Shown piece after piece: positions 1 through 9,851 of a stretch of DNA of 64,000 nucleotides. The stretch comes from Psychromicrobium xiongbiense (GTDB lineage: Bacteria; Actinomycetota; Actinomycetes; Actinomycetales; Micrococcaceae). The stretch lies in the NCBI RefSeq assembly GCF_030271165.1, contig NZ_JASSZH010000009.1:248001-312000 (forward strand). The letters run 5' to 3'. A model generated the notes under the pieces. It saw only the letters and a program-made list of their open reading frames with translations. It did no database searches and was not told the origin of the DNA. Position numbers and translations under genes: made by a program. Each line of letters starts with the position of its first letter. The stretch's first letter is position 1.

Positions 1-864
1 GGTGGAGGCGCCCAGGTGCGGAGTCACCACCACATTGTCCAGGGCGAAGAACGGCAGATCGGTGCTCGGTTCTTTGACAAAGACGTCGATGCCTGCGCCA
101 GCGATCTCGCCCGCAACGAGCGCCTCGTAGAGGGCCGCTTCATCGATCAGACCGCCGCGGGCCACGTTGACCACGTAGGCACTGTTCTTCATGGTCTTGA
201 ACGCCTCAGCGCCGATCATGCCGATCGTCTCCGGAGTTTTCGGCATGTGGATCGTGATGAAATCGCTCTGCGCCAGAAGGTCATCCAGGCTGACCAGCTG
301 CACGCCCAGCTGGGCGGCGCGGGCGCTGGTGACGTACGGGTCGTAGGCCAGGATCTGAGTGCCGAAGGCCTGCAGCCGGGCCGCGATCAGGGCACCGATG
401 CGGCCCAGACCGATGATGCCGATCTTCTTTTCGAACAGTTCGGTCCCGGTGTACTTGGAACGCTTCCACTCCCCCGCCTTGAGGGCGGATCCGGCGGCCG
501 GAATGTGCCGGGCCAGGCTGAGCATATGACCGATGGTCAGCTCAGCTGCAGAGATGATGTTGGAGGTGGGCGCGTTGACCACCATGACGCCGGCCTGGGT
601 GGCCGCCTTGATGTCCACATTGTCCAGGCCCACCCCAGCGCGGGCAATCACCTTGAGCTTGCCCGCCGCTGCGATGGCCTCGGCATCGACCTGGGTGGCT
701 GAGCGGATCAGGATGGCATCGACATCGGCGATGGCGGCCAGTAGCTGGGAGCGATCGGAACCGTCGATCTGCCTGATCTCAAAGTCCGGACCGAGGGCCT
801 CGATCGTGGCGGGTGAAAGTTCTTCGGCAAGCAGGACGACGGGCTTGATGGCGCTATCGGTCAC
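1..864 (-). CDS. serA: D-3-phosphoglycerate dehydrogenase, 3' part outside window
   Basis: First step of serine biosynthesis: NAD-dependent oxidation of 3-phosphoglycerate in the cytosol. The first 288 codons are visible and the reading frame runs off the left edge. A Rossmann motif (GIIGLGRIGALIAARL) lies near residue 150, the active-site arginine segment NVARGGLIDE follows, and the catalytic-histidine segment TPHLGAST is the last thing seen. Actinobacterial SerA usually has about 530 residues with ASB and ACT domains, which would be in the missing part. The start is a GTG (MTDSAIKPVVLLAEEL) preceded by GGAAAC, since no ATG fits the family N-terminus. It follows ilvC on the same strand but is separated from it by a strong hairpin, so it probably has its own promoter. 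Identification is firm. Confidence 0.95.
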   Translation of the reverse strand, partial: MTDSAIKPVVLLAEELSPATIEALGPDFEIRQIDGSDRSQLLAAIADVDAILIRSATQVDAEAIAAAGKLKVIARAGVGLDNVDIKAATQAGVMVVNAPTSNIISAAELTIGHMLSLARHIPAAGSALKAGEWKRSKYTGTELFEKKIGIIGLGRIGALIAARLQAFGTQILAYDPYVTSARAAQLGVQLVSLDDLLAQSDFITIHMPKTPETIGMIGAEAFKTMKNSAYVVNVARGGLIDEAALYEALVAGEIAGAGIDVFVKEPSTDLPFFALDNVVVTPHLGAST

Positions 865-993
865 GATGTTTCCTCGGGTTTTCAGGCGTTTCAGGCACTT
901 CAGACGTTGGGCCTGATGAACGTAGACTCGGGCAGCACTGTCCCGTCATGGGACACAATGCCCTCCCAGTCTAGTGAAACACCCCAGACAACG

Positions 994-1035
994 CCGAAGC
1001 CGTACTCACACTGTTACTTGTGAGTACGGCTTCGG
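994..1035 (-). terminator. 17-bp perfect hairpin between ilvC and serA
   Basis: Arms 994-1010 and 1019-1035 are perfect reverse complements around an 8-nt loop. It lies downstream of ilvC and upstream of serA. There is no clear T-run on either side, so it may be a terminator of the kind common in high-GC genomes, or a processing/stabilising hairpin. Confidence 0.6.
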
Positions 1036-1050
1036 GCTGAGAGCGGGGCG

Positions 1051-1178
1051 CCCAACCAGGGTGGGGCAGGAGGGCCCCGTCGTGGCGACGGAGTCGACAC
1101 CACGGGTGTGCCCCAACTAGGGTGGGGCAGGAGGGCCCCGTCGTGGCGACGGAGTCGACACCACGGGTGTGCCCCAAC
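1051..1178. repeat. 61-bp tandem repeat, about 2.1 copies
   Basis: Sequence at 1061-1121 recurs at 1122-1178 with a period of 61 bp and essentially no differences apart from one C/T change at the join. The block sits between the ilvC stop codon at 1180 and the hairpin at 994-1035 and would be in the 3' untranslated region of the ilvC transcript. Each unit contains GTGGGGCA and TGCCCCAA, which could pair. No gene is seen in the 865-1179 gap. Confidence 0.9.
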
Positions 1179-1179
1179 C

Positions 1180-2764
<1,585 letters not shown>

Positions 2765-2766
2765 GG

Positions 2767-4716
2767 TCAGTCCTCCTCGTCCCACTGGGGGGTCAGGTTG
2801 CGGGCCACTTGAATCTGGTCATTGCTGACTCCGGAGGGAACCATCGGCCAGACCATGGAGTTGGGGCTCACCACGAAGTCGATGACGACGGGGCGGTCAT
2901 TGATCTCCAGGGCCTTCTGGATGGTGGCGTCGATGTCCTCGTCACGTTCGCAGCGCAGACCCACGCAGTCATAGGCCTCAGCAAGCTTGACGAAATCCGG
3001 CACCCGGATGGTGTCGTGACCGGTGTTCAGATCGGTGTTGGAGTAGCGCCCCTCGTAGAAGAGGGTCTGCCACTGGCGCACCATGCCCAGGGAGGAGTTA
3101 TTGATGATCGCGACCTTAATCGGGATGTTGTTGATCCGGCAGGTCGCCAACTCCTGATTGGTCATCTGGAAGCAGCCGTCGCCATCGATCGCCCAGACCA
3201 CGCGGTCCGGGTTGCCCACCTTGGCGCCCATCGCAGCCGGGACAGAATAGCCCATGGTTCCGGCACCACCGGAGTTGAGCCAGGCGTGCGGGCGCTCGTA
3301 CTTGATGAACTGAGCCGCCCACATCTGGTGCTGGCCCACGCCGGCTACGTAGATACCCTCCGGGCCGGTGAGTTCACCGATCCGGCTGATGACCTTCTGT
3401 GGTGCGGTCAGCCCGTCCTCGGGTTCCGTCCAGCCCAGCGGGTAGGTGCTGCGCAGGTTATTCAGGAAGTCCCACCAGGCGGTGAGATCCGCGGTGCCCG
3501 ATTCGGCGACTTCCGCTGCCACCGCGTCCATCAGATCCGGGATGACCTCTTTGACCGAGCCAACGATCGGCACGTCGGCGGTGCGATTCTTGGAGATCTC
3601 TGCCGGATCGATGTCGGCGTGAATCACGGTGGCGCCCGGCGCAAAGCTGGAGAGCACACCGGTCACCCGATCATCGAAGCGTGCGCCGAGCGTGATCAGC
3701 AGATCCGCCTGCTGCAGGGCAGTCACAGCGGAGACCGAACCATGCATGCCGGGCATGCCAACGTGCTGCGGGTGAGAATCCGGGAATGCCCCGCGGGCCA
3801 TCAGCGTGGTCACCACAGGAGCCTTGGTCAGCTCAGCCAGCGCCAGCAGCTCTTTCGAAGCGTGGGCCTTGATGATGCCACCACCGGCGTAAATCACCGG
3901 CTTCTGCGCCGCAGCGATCAGCCGGGCGGCTTCACGCAACTGCTTGGCGTGTCCCCGCGAGACCGGGCGGTACCCGGGCAGGTCGATGGTGGGCGGCCAG
4001 CTGAACGTCATCTGACCGACCTGGGCGTCCTTGGCGACATCGACCAGGACCGGACCGGGACGGCCGGTGGAGGCCAGGTGGAAGGCCTCGGCCAGCACCC
4101 GGGGAATTTCTTCAGGGTTCGTGACGAGGAAGGAATGCTTGGTGATGGGCAGCGTGATGCCGACGATGTCCGCCTCCTGGAAGGCGTCCGTCCCGATCAC
4201 ACCGGAGGCGACCTGGCCGGTGATGGCGACCAGTGGCACCGAGTCCATATGGGCGTCCATGATGGCGGTGACCAGGTTGGTGGCGCCCGGGCCGGAGGTC
4301 GCGATGCACACGCCCACCTTGCCGGTGACCATGGCATAGCCTTCGGCAGCATGGCCGGCACCCTGTTCGTGACGGACCAGGATGTGATTCATGTCCGAGG
4401 ACATCAGCGGGTCATAGGTGGGCAGAATCGCGCCGCCGGGCAGACCGAAAATATCGGTCACACCGAGTTCCTCGAGGGAACGGACAATGGCCTGGGAACC
4501 GCTCATCTGCTGCGGTGCAATGACGCGGTTGGGGCCCTGGACTGGAACTCTGGCGTGATCGGCCCGGAGGGAATCCTTGCCGGTATCTACGCGCGTGCTG
4601 GGGTTGGGATCAGACACTGTGGCATGGGGCTTGGCCGTGGAATGCGGTTTGCCTGCCAACAGCGCCGGGCTGGCGGCACCGGGCCGCGCGGGGCTGGTGG
4701 TGGAACCTTTGCTCAT
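2767..4716 (-). CDS. ilvB: Acetolactate synthase large (catalytic) subunit
   Basis: ThDP-, FAD- and Mg-dependent condensation of pyruvate with pyruvate or 2-oxobutyrate, the first common step of branched-chain amino acid synthesis. It has 649 residues. After a low-complexity N-terminus of about 60 residues rich in Ser, Pro, Ala and Thr comes the Pyr domain with the catalytic Glu ([16 protein letters not shown]), the central FAD domain, and the PP domain with the ThDP/Mg motif [15 protein letters not shown]. It starts at ATG 4714-4716. Transcription comes from the leader region 4847-5023, which carries a leader peptide and an attenuator, so expression should fall when charged branched-chain tRNAs are plentiful. 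It is the first gene of ilvBNC. Confidence 0.98.
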   Translation of the reverse strand: MSKGSTTSPARPGAASPALLAGKPHSTAKPHATVSDPNPSTRVDTGKDSLRADHARVPVQGPNRVIAPQQMSGSQAIVRSLEELGVTDIFGLPGGAILPTYDPLMSSDMNHILVRHEQGAGHAAEGYAMVTGKVGVCIATSGPGATNLVTAIMDAHMDSVPLVAITGQVASGVIGTDAFQEADIVGITLPITKHSFLVTNPEEIPRVLAEAFHLASTGRPGPVLVDVAKDAQVGQMTFSWPPTIDLPGYRPVSRGHAKQLREAARLIAAAQKPVIYAGGGIIKAHASKELLALAELTKAPVVTTLMARGAFPDSHPQHVGMPGMHGSVSAVTALQQADLLITLGARFDDRVTGVLSSFAPGATVIHADIDPAEISKNRTADVPIVGSVKEVIPDLMDAVAAEVAESGTADLTAWWDFLNNLRSTYPLGWTEPEDGLTAPQKVISRIGELTGPEGIYVAGVGQHQMWAAQFIKYERPHAWLNSGGAGTMGYSVPAAMGAKVGNPDRVVWAIDGDGCFQMTNQELATCRINNIPIKVAIINNSSLGMVRQWQTLFYEGRYSNTDLNTGHDTIRVPDFVKLAEAYDCVGLRCERDEDIDATIQKALEINDRPVVIDFVVSPNSMVWPMVPSGVSNDQIQVARNLTPQWDEED

Positions 4717-4846
4717 CGAACTCTTCCTCTGTACGAGGTCCCCGGAGGGACCGTCTCGTCATTGGCATTGTGTGTGCTGCCTCCGGTAGGAAGCCTCACA
4801 CACGCCTACGCGTATGCTTCGTTCGGTCGATCACTGGGCCCAACAA

Positions 4847-4886
4847 TGAAAAAACCCCTCAAGCCGGTGGGCTCTGCGAGGGGTTT
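4847..4886 (-). terminator. ilvB attenuator (intrinsic terminator)
   Basis: On the minus strand a 9-bp stem (4878-4886 with 4852-4860) encloses a 17-nt loop that can itself pair (AGCC with GGCT) and is followed by TTTTTTCA. It lies between the leader peptide stop (4939) and the ilvB start (4716). A terminator in the leader of a biosynthetic operon, after a branched-chain-rich leader peptide, is the classical attenuator arrangement. The competing antiterminator fold was not worked out. Confidence 0.88.
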
Positions 4887-4938
4887 GCGCGTGCTGTGCA
4901 GCTCGGACTGTGACCAGTCGGACGGTGCCCTGTGGGGG

Positions 4939-4986
4939 CTAGGCCGTCACGCGCCTGGTAAGTACTACAACTTGACCGATCTGCAT
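4939..4986 (-). CDS. ilvB leader peptide, 15 residues
   Basis: ATG-TAG frame encoding MQIGQVVVLTRRVTA. Five of the 15 residues are V, L or I in the core IGQVVVL, with one more V later. Its similarity in composition and core to the Corynebacterium ilvB leader (also V-V-V followed by Arg residues) is recalled, not searched. It sits between the promoter and the attenuator. Ribosome stalling at the VVVL codons when charged Val or Leu tRNA is scarce would prevent the terminator from forming. There is no ribosome site and the ATG is about where transcription should start, so the leader mRNA is probably leaderless. Confidence 0.85.
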   Translation of the reverse strand: MQIGQVVVLTRRVTA

Positions 4987-4993
4987 AACCCCA

Positions 4994-5023
4994 AGTGTTG
5001 CGATCAAGCCACCCTGCTGTCAA
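4994..5023 (-). promoter_or_regulatory. Likely ilvB leader promoter
   Basis: TTGACA (5018-5023, minus strand), an 18-nt spacer, then AACACT (4994-4999), whose A at position 2 and T at position 6 fit the most conserved -10 bases. The expected start point is at 4986-4988, at the leader ATG. The -35 match is perfect; the -10 is weak. Confidence 0.6.
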
Positions 5024-5116
5024 ATGATCAGATAACCGTCTCATATCGTGGACATTGGAGTCCGATTGGCGGACGCCAGACATCCTGCACCTTTCGTGGA
5101 GGACCGGCGAAGAGCC

Positions 5117-6091
5117 TCACAACCGCTTCTCTGTCAGCAATTCTAGTAGCGTCCTCTCGGCGATCTCCGACATCAGCGGATTACTCCGCCGGTAGTACCA
5201 GAGGCAGCCGACCGCCTGGGCAAAGGCCCAGGCCTGACCACGCTCCCACTCGTCATCGGAGACCTCCTGACCATTGACTGCCAGGGCCTCGCGATAAGCG
5301 GTCCGCGCGGTGGCACCGAAGAGGTTCCAGGCAGGCATCAGATCCACTGCCGGATCGGCCACGGCCAGAGTGCAGATGTCAATCACTGCGGCGAGCCGTC
5401 CCGAGCCCTCCGGATCGAGCAGCAAGTTTCCCGGCATCAGATCACCATGGGTCCAGGCGTCCGATGCCGACGCCGGTCGCCTGGCCTGACGCAGGATCCC
5501 CCAGAGCTCCAGCAGTCGAGCGACGTCGATCATCTGCTCCCGGCGCGGCAACGACCAGCCCAGAGCGCTGTAGTGAGCCACGACCTGGTCCTGGCCCTGC
5601 AGCACGCCACCGCGACCACTGCCGGCGAAGCTACGTCCCTCGGTGTCCAGAGAACGGAGCTGGGCCACAAATTCCGCCAGCCCGATAGCGCAGGCCACCG
5701 AGTCGGCAGCCTCAGAGTTCACGGCGACCCGACCGGGGATCCAGCGATAGACGGACCAGGGAAGAGGATACCCCTCCCCCGGTTCGCCCAGGGCCAGCGG
5801 CTCCGGAGTCTGGACTGTTGGCTTGTGAAGCCCGGCGCCGGCCCGCGGCCGGGAAAGGTCCAGGAGCCTGCGAGCTGCCGCAACCTCTGCCTCCAGCTCG
5901 ACGCGCTTGGCCTCCGGATCTGCCGACTCCAGCGGGAATCGCAGCAACAGCTCCTCGCCCAGCCGGAACAGGCTGCTGACCGTTCCACTGGACGGAAGTG
6001 CCCGCACGCTCAGACTGGCCCAGTGCGGGAATTGCCGCATCACCAGGGTGGCCACCTGCTGCTCGCTGAGGGTCAGCTGCCCCTCGTGCAT
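5117..6091 (-). CDS. Aminoglycoside phosphotransferase-like kinase
   Basis: APH/choline-kinase fold protein of 324 residues; ATP-dependent phosphorylation of an unknown small molecule. The catalytic loop is THGDLMPGNLLL (Asp and Asn of HGDxxxxN) near residue 210, followed by the metal-binding Asp in AVIDICTLAVADPAVDL. The N-terminus MHEGQLTLSEQQ resembles family members, and AGGA lies 9 nt upstream, so I prefer ATG 6089-6091; a TTG at 6118 overlapping the ilvD stop codon would add nine residues. It lies directly after ilvD on the same strand and is probably co-transcribed. Actual antibiotic resistance should not be assumed: most chromosomal actinobacterial members have unknown substrates. Confidence 0.85.
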   Translation of the reverse strand: MHEGQLTLSEQQVATLVMRQFPHWASLSVRALPSSGTVSSLFRLGEELLLRFPLESADPEAKRVELEAEVAAARRLLDLSRPRAGAGLHKPTVQTPEPLALGEPGEGYPLPWSVYRWIPGRVAVNSEAADSVACAIGLAEFVAQLRSLDTEGRSFAGSGRGGVLQGQDQVVAHYSALGWSLPRREQMIDVARLLELWGILRQARRPASASDAWTHGDLMPGNLLLDPEGSGRLAAVIDICTLAVADPAVDLMPAWNLFGATARTAYREALAVNGQEVSDDEWERGQAWAFAQAVGCLWYYRRSNPLMSEIAERTLLELLTEKRL

Positions 6092-6114
6092 GAGAAGCGG
6101 TCCTGTCACCTCAC

Positions 6115-7848
6115 TCAACCGCAGTACGCACCCTCCGACGCCGAATGCACCAGCTTGGCGTACTTGGCCAGCACGCCTTTGCTGAAGGTGGCCGGAAGCG
6201 GCTCCCAGCCATCGCGCCGGGCCGCCAGTTCCGCCTCATCGACCAGCAGATCGAAGCTCTTGTTCGGAATGTCCACCCGGATCAGATCGCCGTCCCGGAC
6301 AAAGGCAATCGGGCCACCGTCCACGGCTTCCGGAGCGACATGCCCGATGCACAGCCCCGTGGTCCCGCCGGAGAACCGACCGTCGGTGAGCAGCAGCACG
6401 TCCTTGCCCAGGCCGGCACCCTTGATGGCACCCGTGATCGCCAGCATTTCTCGCATACCGGGGCCGCCCTTAGGCCCTTCATAGCGGATGACGACAACGT
6501 CGCCGGCCTGGATCTGCCCCGCCTTGAGCGCTTCCAGGGCGCCCTGTTCACGCTCGAAGACGCGGGCCGGGCCTTCGAAAACCTCGGCATCGAAACCTGC
6601 GGTCTTCACGACCGCGCCGCCGGGCGCCAGCGAACCGTGCAACACGCTCAGGCCGCCGGTCTTATGGATCGGATTGTCCATAGCCCGCAGGATCTTGCCG
6701 TCCAGATCCGGCGGGTTGATCTCTGCCAGGTTTTCCGCAAGGGTCTTGCCGGTCACCGTGAGAGCATCACCATGCAGCAGACCAGCATCCAGCAGCGCTC
6801 GCATGATCACCGGCACGCCGCCGACCCGGTCGACATCGTTCATCACATAGCGGCCGAAAGGCTTCAGATCCCCCAGATGCGGGATGCGGTCACCGATCCG
6901 GTTGAAGTCCTTGAGCTGAAGGTCCACCTCCGCCTCGCGGGCAATGGCGAGCAGGTGCAGCACGGCGTTAGTGGAGCCACCGAAGGCCATGGTGACGGCG
7001 ATGGCGTTCTCGAAGGCCTCCCTGGTCAGAATGTCCCGGGAGCGGATTCCCAGTCGCAGCAGGTTGACCACGGCCTCCCCGGAGCGGTGAGCGAAGGCGT
7101 CACGACGCCGGTCAGCGCTGGGCGGGGCAGCCGAGCCCGGAAGTGACATGCCGAGCGCTTCGCCGATGCACGCCATGGTGTTCGCCGTGTACATGCCACC
7201 GCAGGCACCTTCGCCGGGGCAGATGGCCCGTTCGATCCGGTCCAGGTCACCACGGGACATCCGGCCGGCTGCGCAGGCGCCGACCGCCTCAAAGGCGTCG
7301 ATCAGCGTGACATCTTTTTCAGTGCCATCCTCCAGCTTCACCCATCCGGGCATGATCGAGCCCGCATAGAGGAACACACTGGAGACGTTGAGCCGGGCCG
7401 CAGCCATGAGCATGCCGGGCAGGGATTTATCACAGCCCGCCAGGAGCACGGCACCGTCGATCCGCTCTGCCTGCATCACGGTCTCGACCGAGTCCGCAAT
7501 GACCTCGCGGGAGACCAGGGAAAAGTGCATGCCCTCGTGGCCCATCGAGATGCCATCGGAGACCGATATGGTGCCGAACTGCATCGGGAAGCCGCCACCG
7601 GCATGTACTCCCTCTTTGACGGCCTGTGCCAGGCGGTCCAGGGACAGATTGCAGGGCGTGATCTCGTTCCAGGAACTGGCCACGCCGATCTGCGGTTTGG
7701 CAAAGTCCTCGTCACCGAAGCCCACGGCTCGCAACATCCCGCGCGCTGGAGCTGCCGCGATGCCGTCGGTCACGACCCGGCTGCGGGGTTTGATATCCGG
7801 TGTGCTCTCTGACGGGCTGGCGGCTTCGGTGCTGGTCTCCACACTCAT
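6115..7848 (-). CDS. ilvD: Dihydroxy-acid dehydratase
   Basis: Iron-sulfur enzyme that dehydrates 2,3-dihydroxy-isovalerate and -methylvalerate to the 2-oxo acids, third step of valine/isoleucine synthesis. It has 577 residues. Cluster cysteines are seen in [10 protein letters not shown] and [14 protein letters not shown], and the C-terminal TDGRFSGGT segment with its active-site Ser is present. The start is ATG at 7846-7848; the first 25 residues are a Ser/Thr/Pro-rich extension before SRVVTDGI. It lies upstream of ilvBNC but is separated from it by the APH-like gene and the ilvB leader, so it is a different transcription unit. Confidence 0.98.
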   Translation of the reverse strand: MSVETSTEAASPSESTPDIKPRSRVVTDGIAAAPARGMLRAVGFGDEDFAKPQIGVASSWNEITPCNLSLDRLAQAVKEGVHAGGGFPMQFGTISVSDGISMGHEGMHFSLVSREVIADSVETVMQAERIDGAVLLAGCDKSLPGMLMAAARLNVSSVFLYAGSIMPGWVKLEDGTEKDVTLIDAFEAVGACAAGRMSRGDLDRIERAICPGEGACGGMYTANTMACIGEALGMSLPGSAAPPSADRRRDAFAHRSGEAVVNLLRLGIRSRDILTREAFENAIAVTMAFGGSTNAVLHLLAIAREAEVDLQLKDFNRIGDRIPHLGDLKPFGRYVMNDVDRVGGVPVIMRALLDAGLLHGDALTVTGKTLAENLAEINPPDLDGKILRAMDNPIHKTGGLSVLHGSLAPGGAVVKTAGFDAEVFEGPARVFEREQGALEALKAGQIQAGDVVVIRYEGPKGGPGMREMLAITGAIKGAGLGKDVLLLTDGRFSGGTTGLCIGHVAPEAVDGGPIAFVRDGDLIRVDIPNKSFDLLVDEAELAARRDGWEPLPATFSKGVLAKYAKLVHSASEGAYCG

Positions 7849-8051
7849 GTGCCGAGTCTAGGGCTGTGCCCGGCCTCCGGGAACCCCTGGGCTCAGCTGG
7901 ATTCCCTCCCGGCCCCCTCCCCTGCCGGCTCCGAGGCATCGTGAGGATCCCGATTTTTCCACTCGGCAAAATCCGTGTAGCATTACTTGTCGTTGCGGAT
8001 CGCAGATCGTTCAGAAATCACCGTCTGATGCGAGATTCTTTCCACGACAAT

Positions 8052-8124
8052 GCACCTCTAGCTCAACTGGCAGAGCAATTGACTCTTAATCAATGGGTTC
8101 CGGGTTCGAGTCCCGGGGGGTGCA
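8052..8124 (+). tRNA. tRNA-Lys (anticodon CTT)
   Basis: A 73-nt cloverleaf. The acceptor stem GCACCTC/GGGGTGC has one T-G pair. D-arm GCTC/GAGC, anticodon stem ATTGA/TCAAT with loop CTCTTAA giving CTT, and T-arm CCGGG-TTCGAGT-CCCGG follow, then discriminator A. CCA is not encoded. It is followed at once by a hairpin terminator. Confidence 0.96.
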
Positions 8125-8130
8125 CAGATC

Positions 8131-8163
8131 CAACAGCCCTTCACCGTCAGGTGAGGGGCTGTT
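8131..8163 (+). terminator. Hairpin terminator after tRNA-Lys
   Basis: A 15-bp stem with one T-G pair around a GTCA loop: CAACAGCCC at 8131 pairs with GGGCTGTTG ending at 8163. It starts 7 nt after the tRNA and is followed by TGTGCTT. The rest of 7849-8263 shows no gene. Confidence 0.8.
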
Positions 8164-8263
8164 GTGCTTAACGCCAGCCGCGCGCTTCGGGAGGACTCAA
8201 GCGGGGGGTCCATCCCTGTTGGGAGCGGGGCGGGGCGGCTAAAGGTGCGGTTAAAATCGGCAG

Positions 8264-9055
8264 ATGACCTTCGAACGATGGCGACGGCTCACGGAGTGGC
8301 CCCTGATCATCACGTCCGCTGTCTTTCTGGCGGCCTATTCGGTGCAGGTGCTGACCGAGGGTGAGATCTCCGCTGCGGCGGACGCTGTCGTCACCGCTAC
8401 CTGGGTGATGTTCGTCATCGACTATGTGGTGACGCTGATTCTGGTCCCCCAGCGCGGCCGCTGGTTCATCCGACACCTCTATGAGCTCGCCATCGTGGTT
8501 CTGCCTGCACTGCGACCGCTGCGGCTGCTCCGACTCATCACACTGATCAGCGTCTTTCACCGCGTGGCAGGAAATGCCCTGCGTGGCAAAGTCGTCGTCT
8601 ACGTGGTGGCGACCTCGGTGCTGCTGGTCTACGTGGGAGCGCTTGCCATGTACGACGCCGAAAAGGACACCCCGACCGCGACGATCAAGACTTTTGGCGA
8701 TGCCCTGTGGTGGTCCGTTGTCACCATCACCACCGTGGGATACGGCGATCTGTCCCCCCACACGATCGTGGGACGCCTGATCGCGGTCGGGCTGATGATC
8801 GGTGGCATCGCCCTGATCGGTATTGTCACCGCAACCCTGGCGAGCTGGCTGGTGGAGCAGGTGACCACCAAGGATGCCAAAGCCCAGGCAGCGACCATGG
8901 AACACGTTGAGATGTTGCTCCAGGAAATCCGGGCCCTGCGCCGGGAGATCGGAGCCCATCCCCCAACAGCCGCCCCGGCGACGCCCGGCTCAGCCGATTC
9001 ACCGGAGGTGCCCGACCCCAGTGACTCACACGAGCAGCCGAGCCCGGAAGTGTAA
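8264..9055 (+). CDS. Potassium channel of the voltage-gated-like type
   Basis: Membrane K+ channel subunit of 263 residues. About four hydrophobic segments (15-30, 45-65, 85-100, 105-130) precede the pore loop WWSVVTITTVGYGDLSP near residue 155, which has the TVGYGD selectivity filter, and a last helix near 170-195. Segment LPALRPLRLLRLITL carries regularly spaced Arg residues like an S4 helix, though only four. The cytosolic tail has a short coiled coil (EHVEMLLQEIRALRREI) that could drive tetramerisation, then a Pro/Ser-rich end. The ATG lacks a ribosome site, and TAAAAT at 8252-8257 places the likely transcript start at or next to the ATG, suggesting a leaderless mRNA. The stop lies inside a 15-bp tandem duplication. 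Confidence 0.92.
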   Translation: MTFERWRRLTEWPLIITSAVFLAAYSVQVLTEGEISAAADAVVTATWVMFVIDYVVTLILVPQRGRWFIRHLYELAIVVLPALRPLRLLRLITLISVFHRVAGNALRGKVVVYVVATSVLLVYVGALAMYDAEKDTPTATIKTFGDALWWSVVTITTVGYGDLSPHTIVGRLIAVGLMIGGIALIGIVTATLASWLVEQVTTKDAKAQAATMEHVEMLLQEIRALRREIGAHPPTAAPATPGSADSPEVPDPSDSHEQPSPEV

Positions 9056-9071
9056 CGCCCGGAAGTGTAAA
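9042..9071. repeat. 15-bp tandem duplication across a stop codon
   Basis: GCCCGGAAGTGTAAC (9042-9056) is repeated at 9057-9071 with a single final-base change. It duplicates the last codons and the TAA stop of the potassium channel gene. Confidence 0.85.
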
Positions 9072-9175
9072 GACAGCGACAATTCTTCCTCCCCCTGCGT
9101 AGGGAAAGCATCAAGACCGGCGTCAACAGTCTCCTTCCGTGCTTGTCTGGGTTTGTCCGGGTTTGTTGGGTTTGC

Positions 9176-9209
9176 TGGGGGACCTGGACCAATGGGGGAC
9201 CTGGACCAA
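9176..9209. repeat. 17-bp perfect tandem duplication upstream of a ribosome site
   Basis: TGGGGGACCTGGACCAA occurs twice in tandem (9176-9192, 9193-9209) and ends 1 nt before the AGGAG that serves the gene at 9225. It is preceded by three or four imperfect GGGTTTGT units (9148-9175). Confidence 0.9.
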
Positions 9210-9224
9210 TAGGAGATGAGTTCC

Positions 9225-9818
9225 ATGGACGGTGCAGTAGAAGACCTTGTCGTCGTGGACGATCACGGCGACTTCCGGTATTACCCCTCAGCGGCCAGGA
9301 TGCTCTCCGACCTGGAGTATGTGGACGAGGCAGCCTGCATTCTGGACCGGGCCGGGCTCAACCGCCGTCTGACTCTCAATGACCGTCGGGAACTGGTCTG
9401 TGGGCCGCTGCTAGGCACTGTGCAGTTCGACTGGCTGCTGGAAGCCTGGACCCACGCACAGCATCAGAGCCTGCCCACCCACCGTCTGCTACGTCTGCTC
9501 CCCCACACTCTGAGCGAGCTGCTGGCTGTGCTCTTTGAAGTGCTCGCGCTGGAAGCCGGGGTGCATGCGGCCGAAGCATGGCTGATCAGCCTCGACGGCG
9601 AGCCAGAACAGCTGCCGGCTCTGGCCGAGGTCGATCGGCATCTGCACTCGATCCGCCAGCTGGACCAGGTGAGCGTCACCGATCCTTTCGGCCATGTCTA
9701 CCGGCCGGTCCGGCATCGTGCGCATCATGGCCTGCCGCGCCACGGCTCCGTCCTCTCTTACGTCGAGCTGGCCTCGATCCGCCCTAGGATGAGCCCTACG
9801 GTGAGCCCTGAGCGGTAA
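9225..9818 (+). CDS. Hypothetical protein, soluble, 197 residues
   Basis: I do not recognise this family. The start ATG 9225 was chosen because AGGAG lies 9 nt upstream; an ATG at 9216 abuts the same AGGAG and is too close. The protein is acidic near the N-terminus (MDGAVEDLVVVDDHGDFRYY) and leucine-rich in the middle (residues 55-115), with no signal peptide, no membrane segment and no cysteine cluster. It looks like a real gene: good ribosome site, compatible codon use, and only 33 nt before the flavin dehydrogenase, with which it may be co-transcribed. Confidence 0.7.
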   Translation: MDGAVEDLVVVDDHGDFRYYPSAARMLSDLEYVDEAACILDRAGLNRRLTLNDRRELVCGPLLGTVQFDWLLEAWTHAQHQSLPTHRLLRLLPHTLSELLAVLFEVLALEAGVHAAEAWLISLDGEPEQLPALAEVDRHLHSIRQLDQVSVTDPFGHVYRPVRHRAHHGLPRHGSVLSYVELASIRPRMSPTVSPER

Positions 9819-9851
9819 TCTCATGCTCGAGCGCAGGTGGAAGGCAATCAC

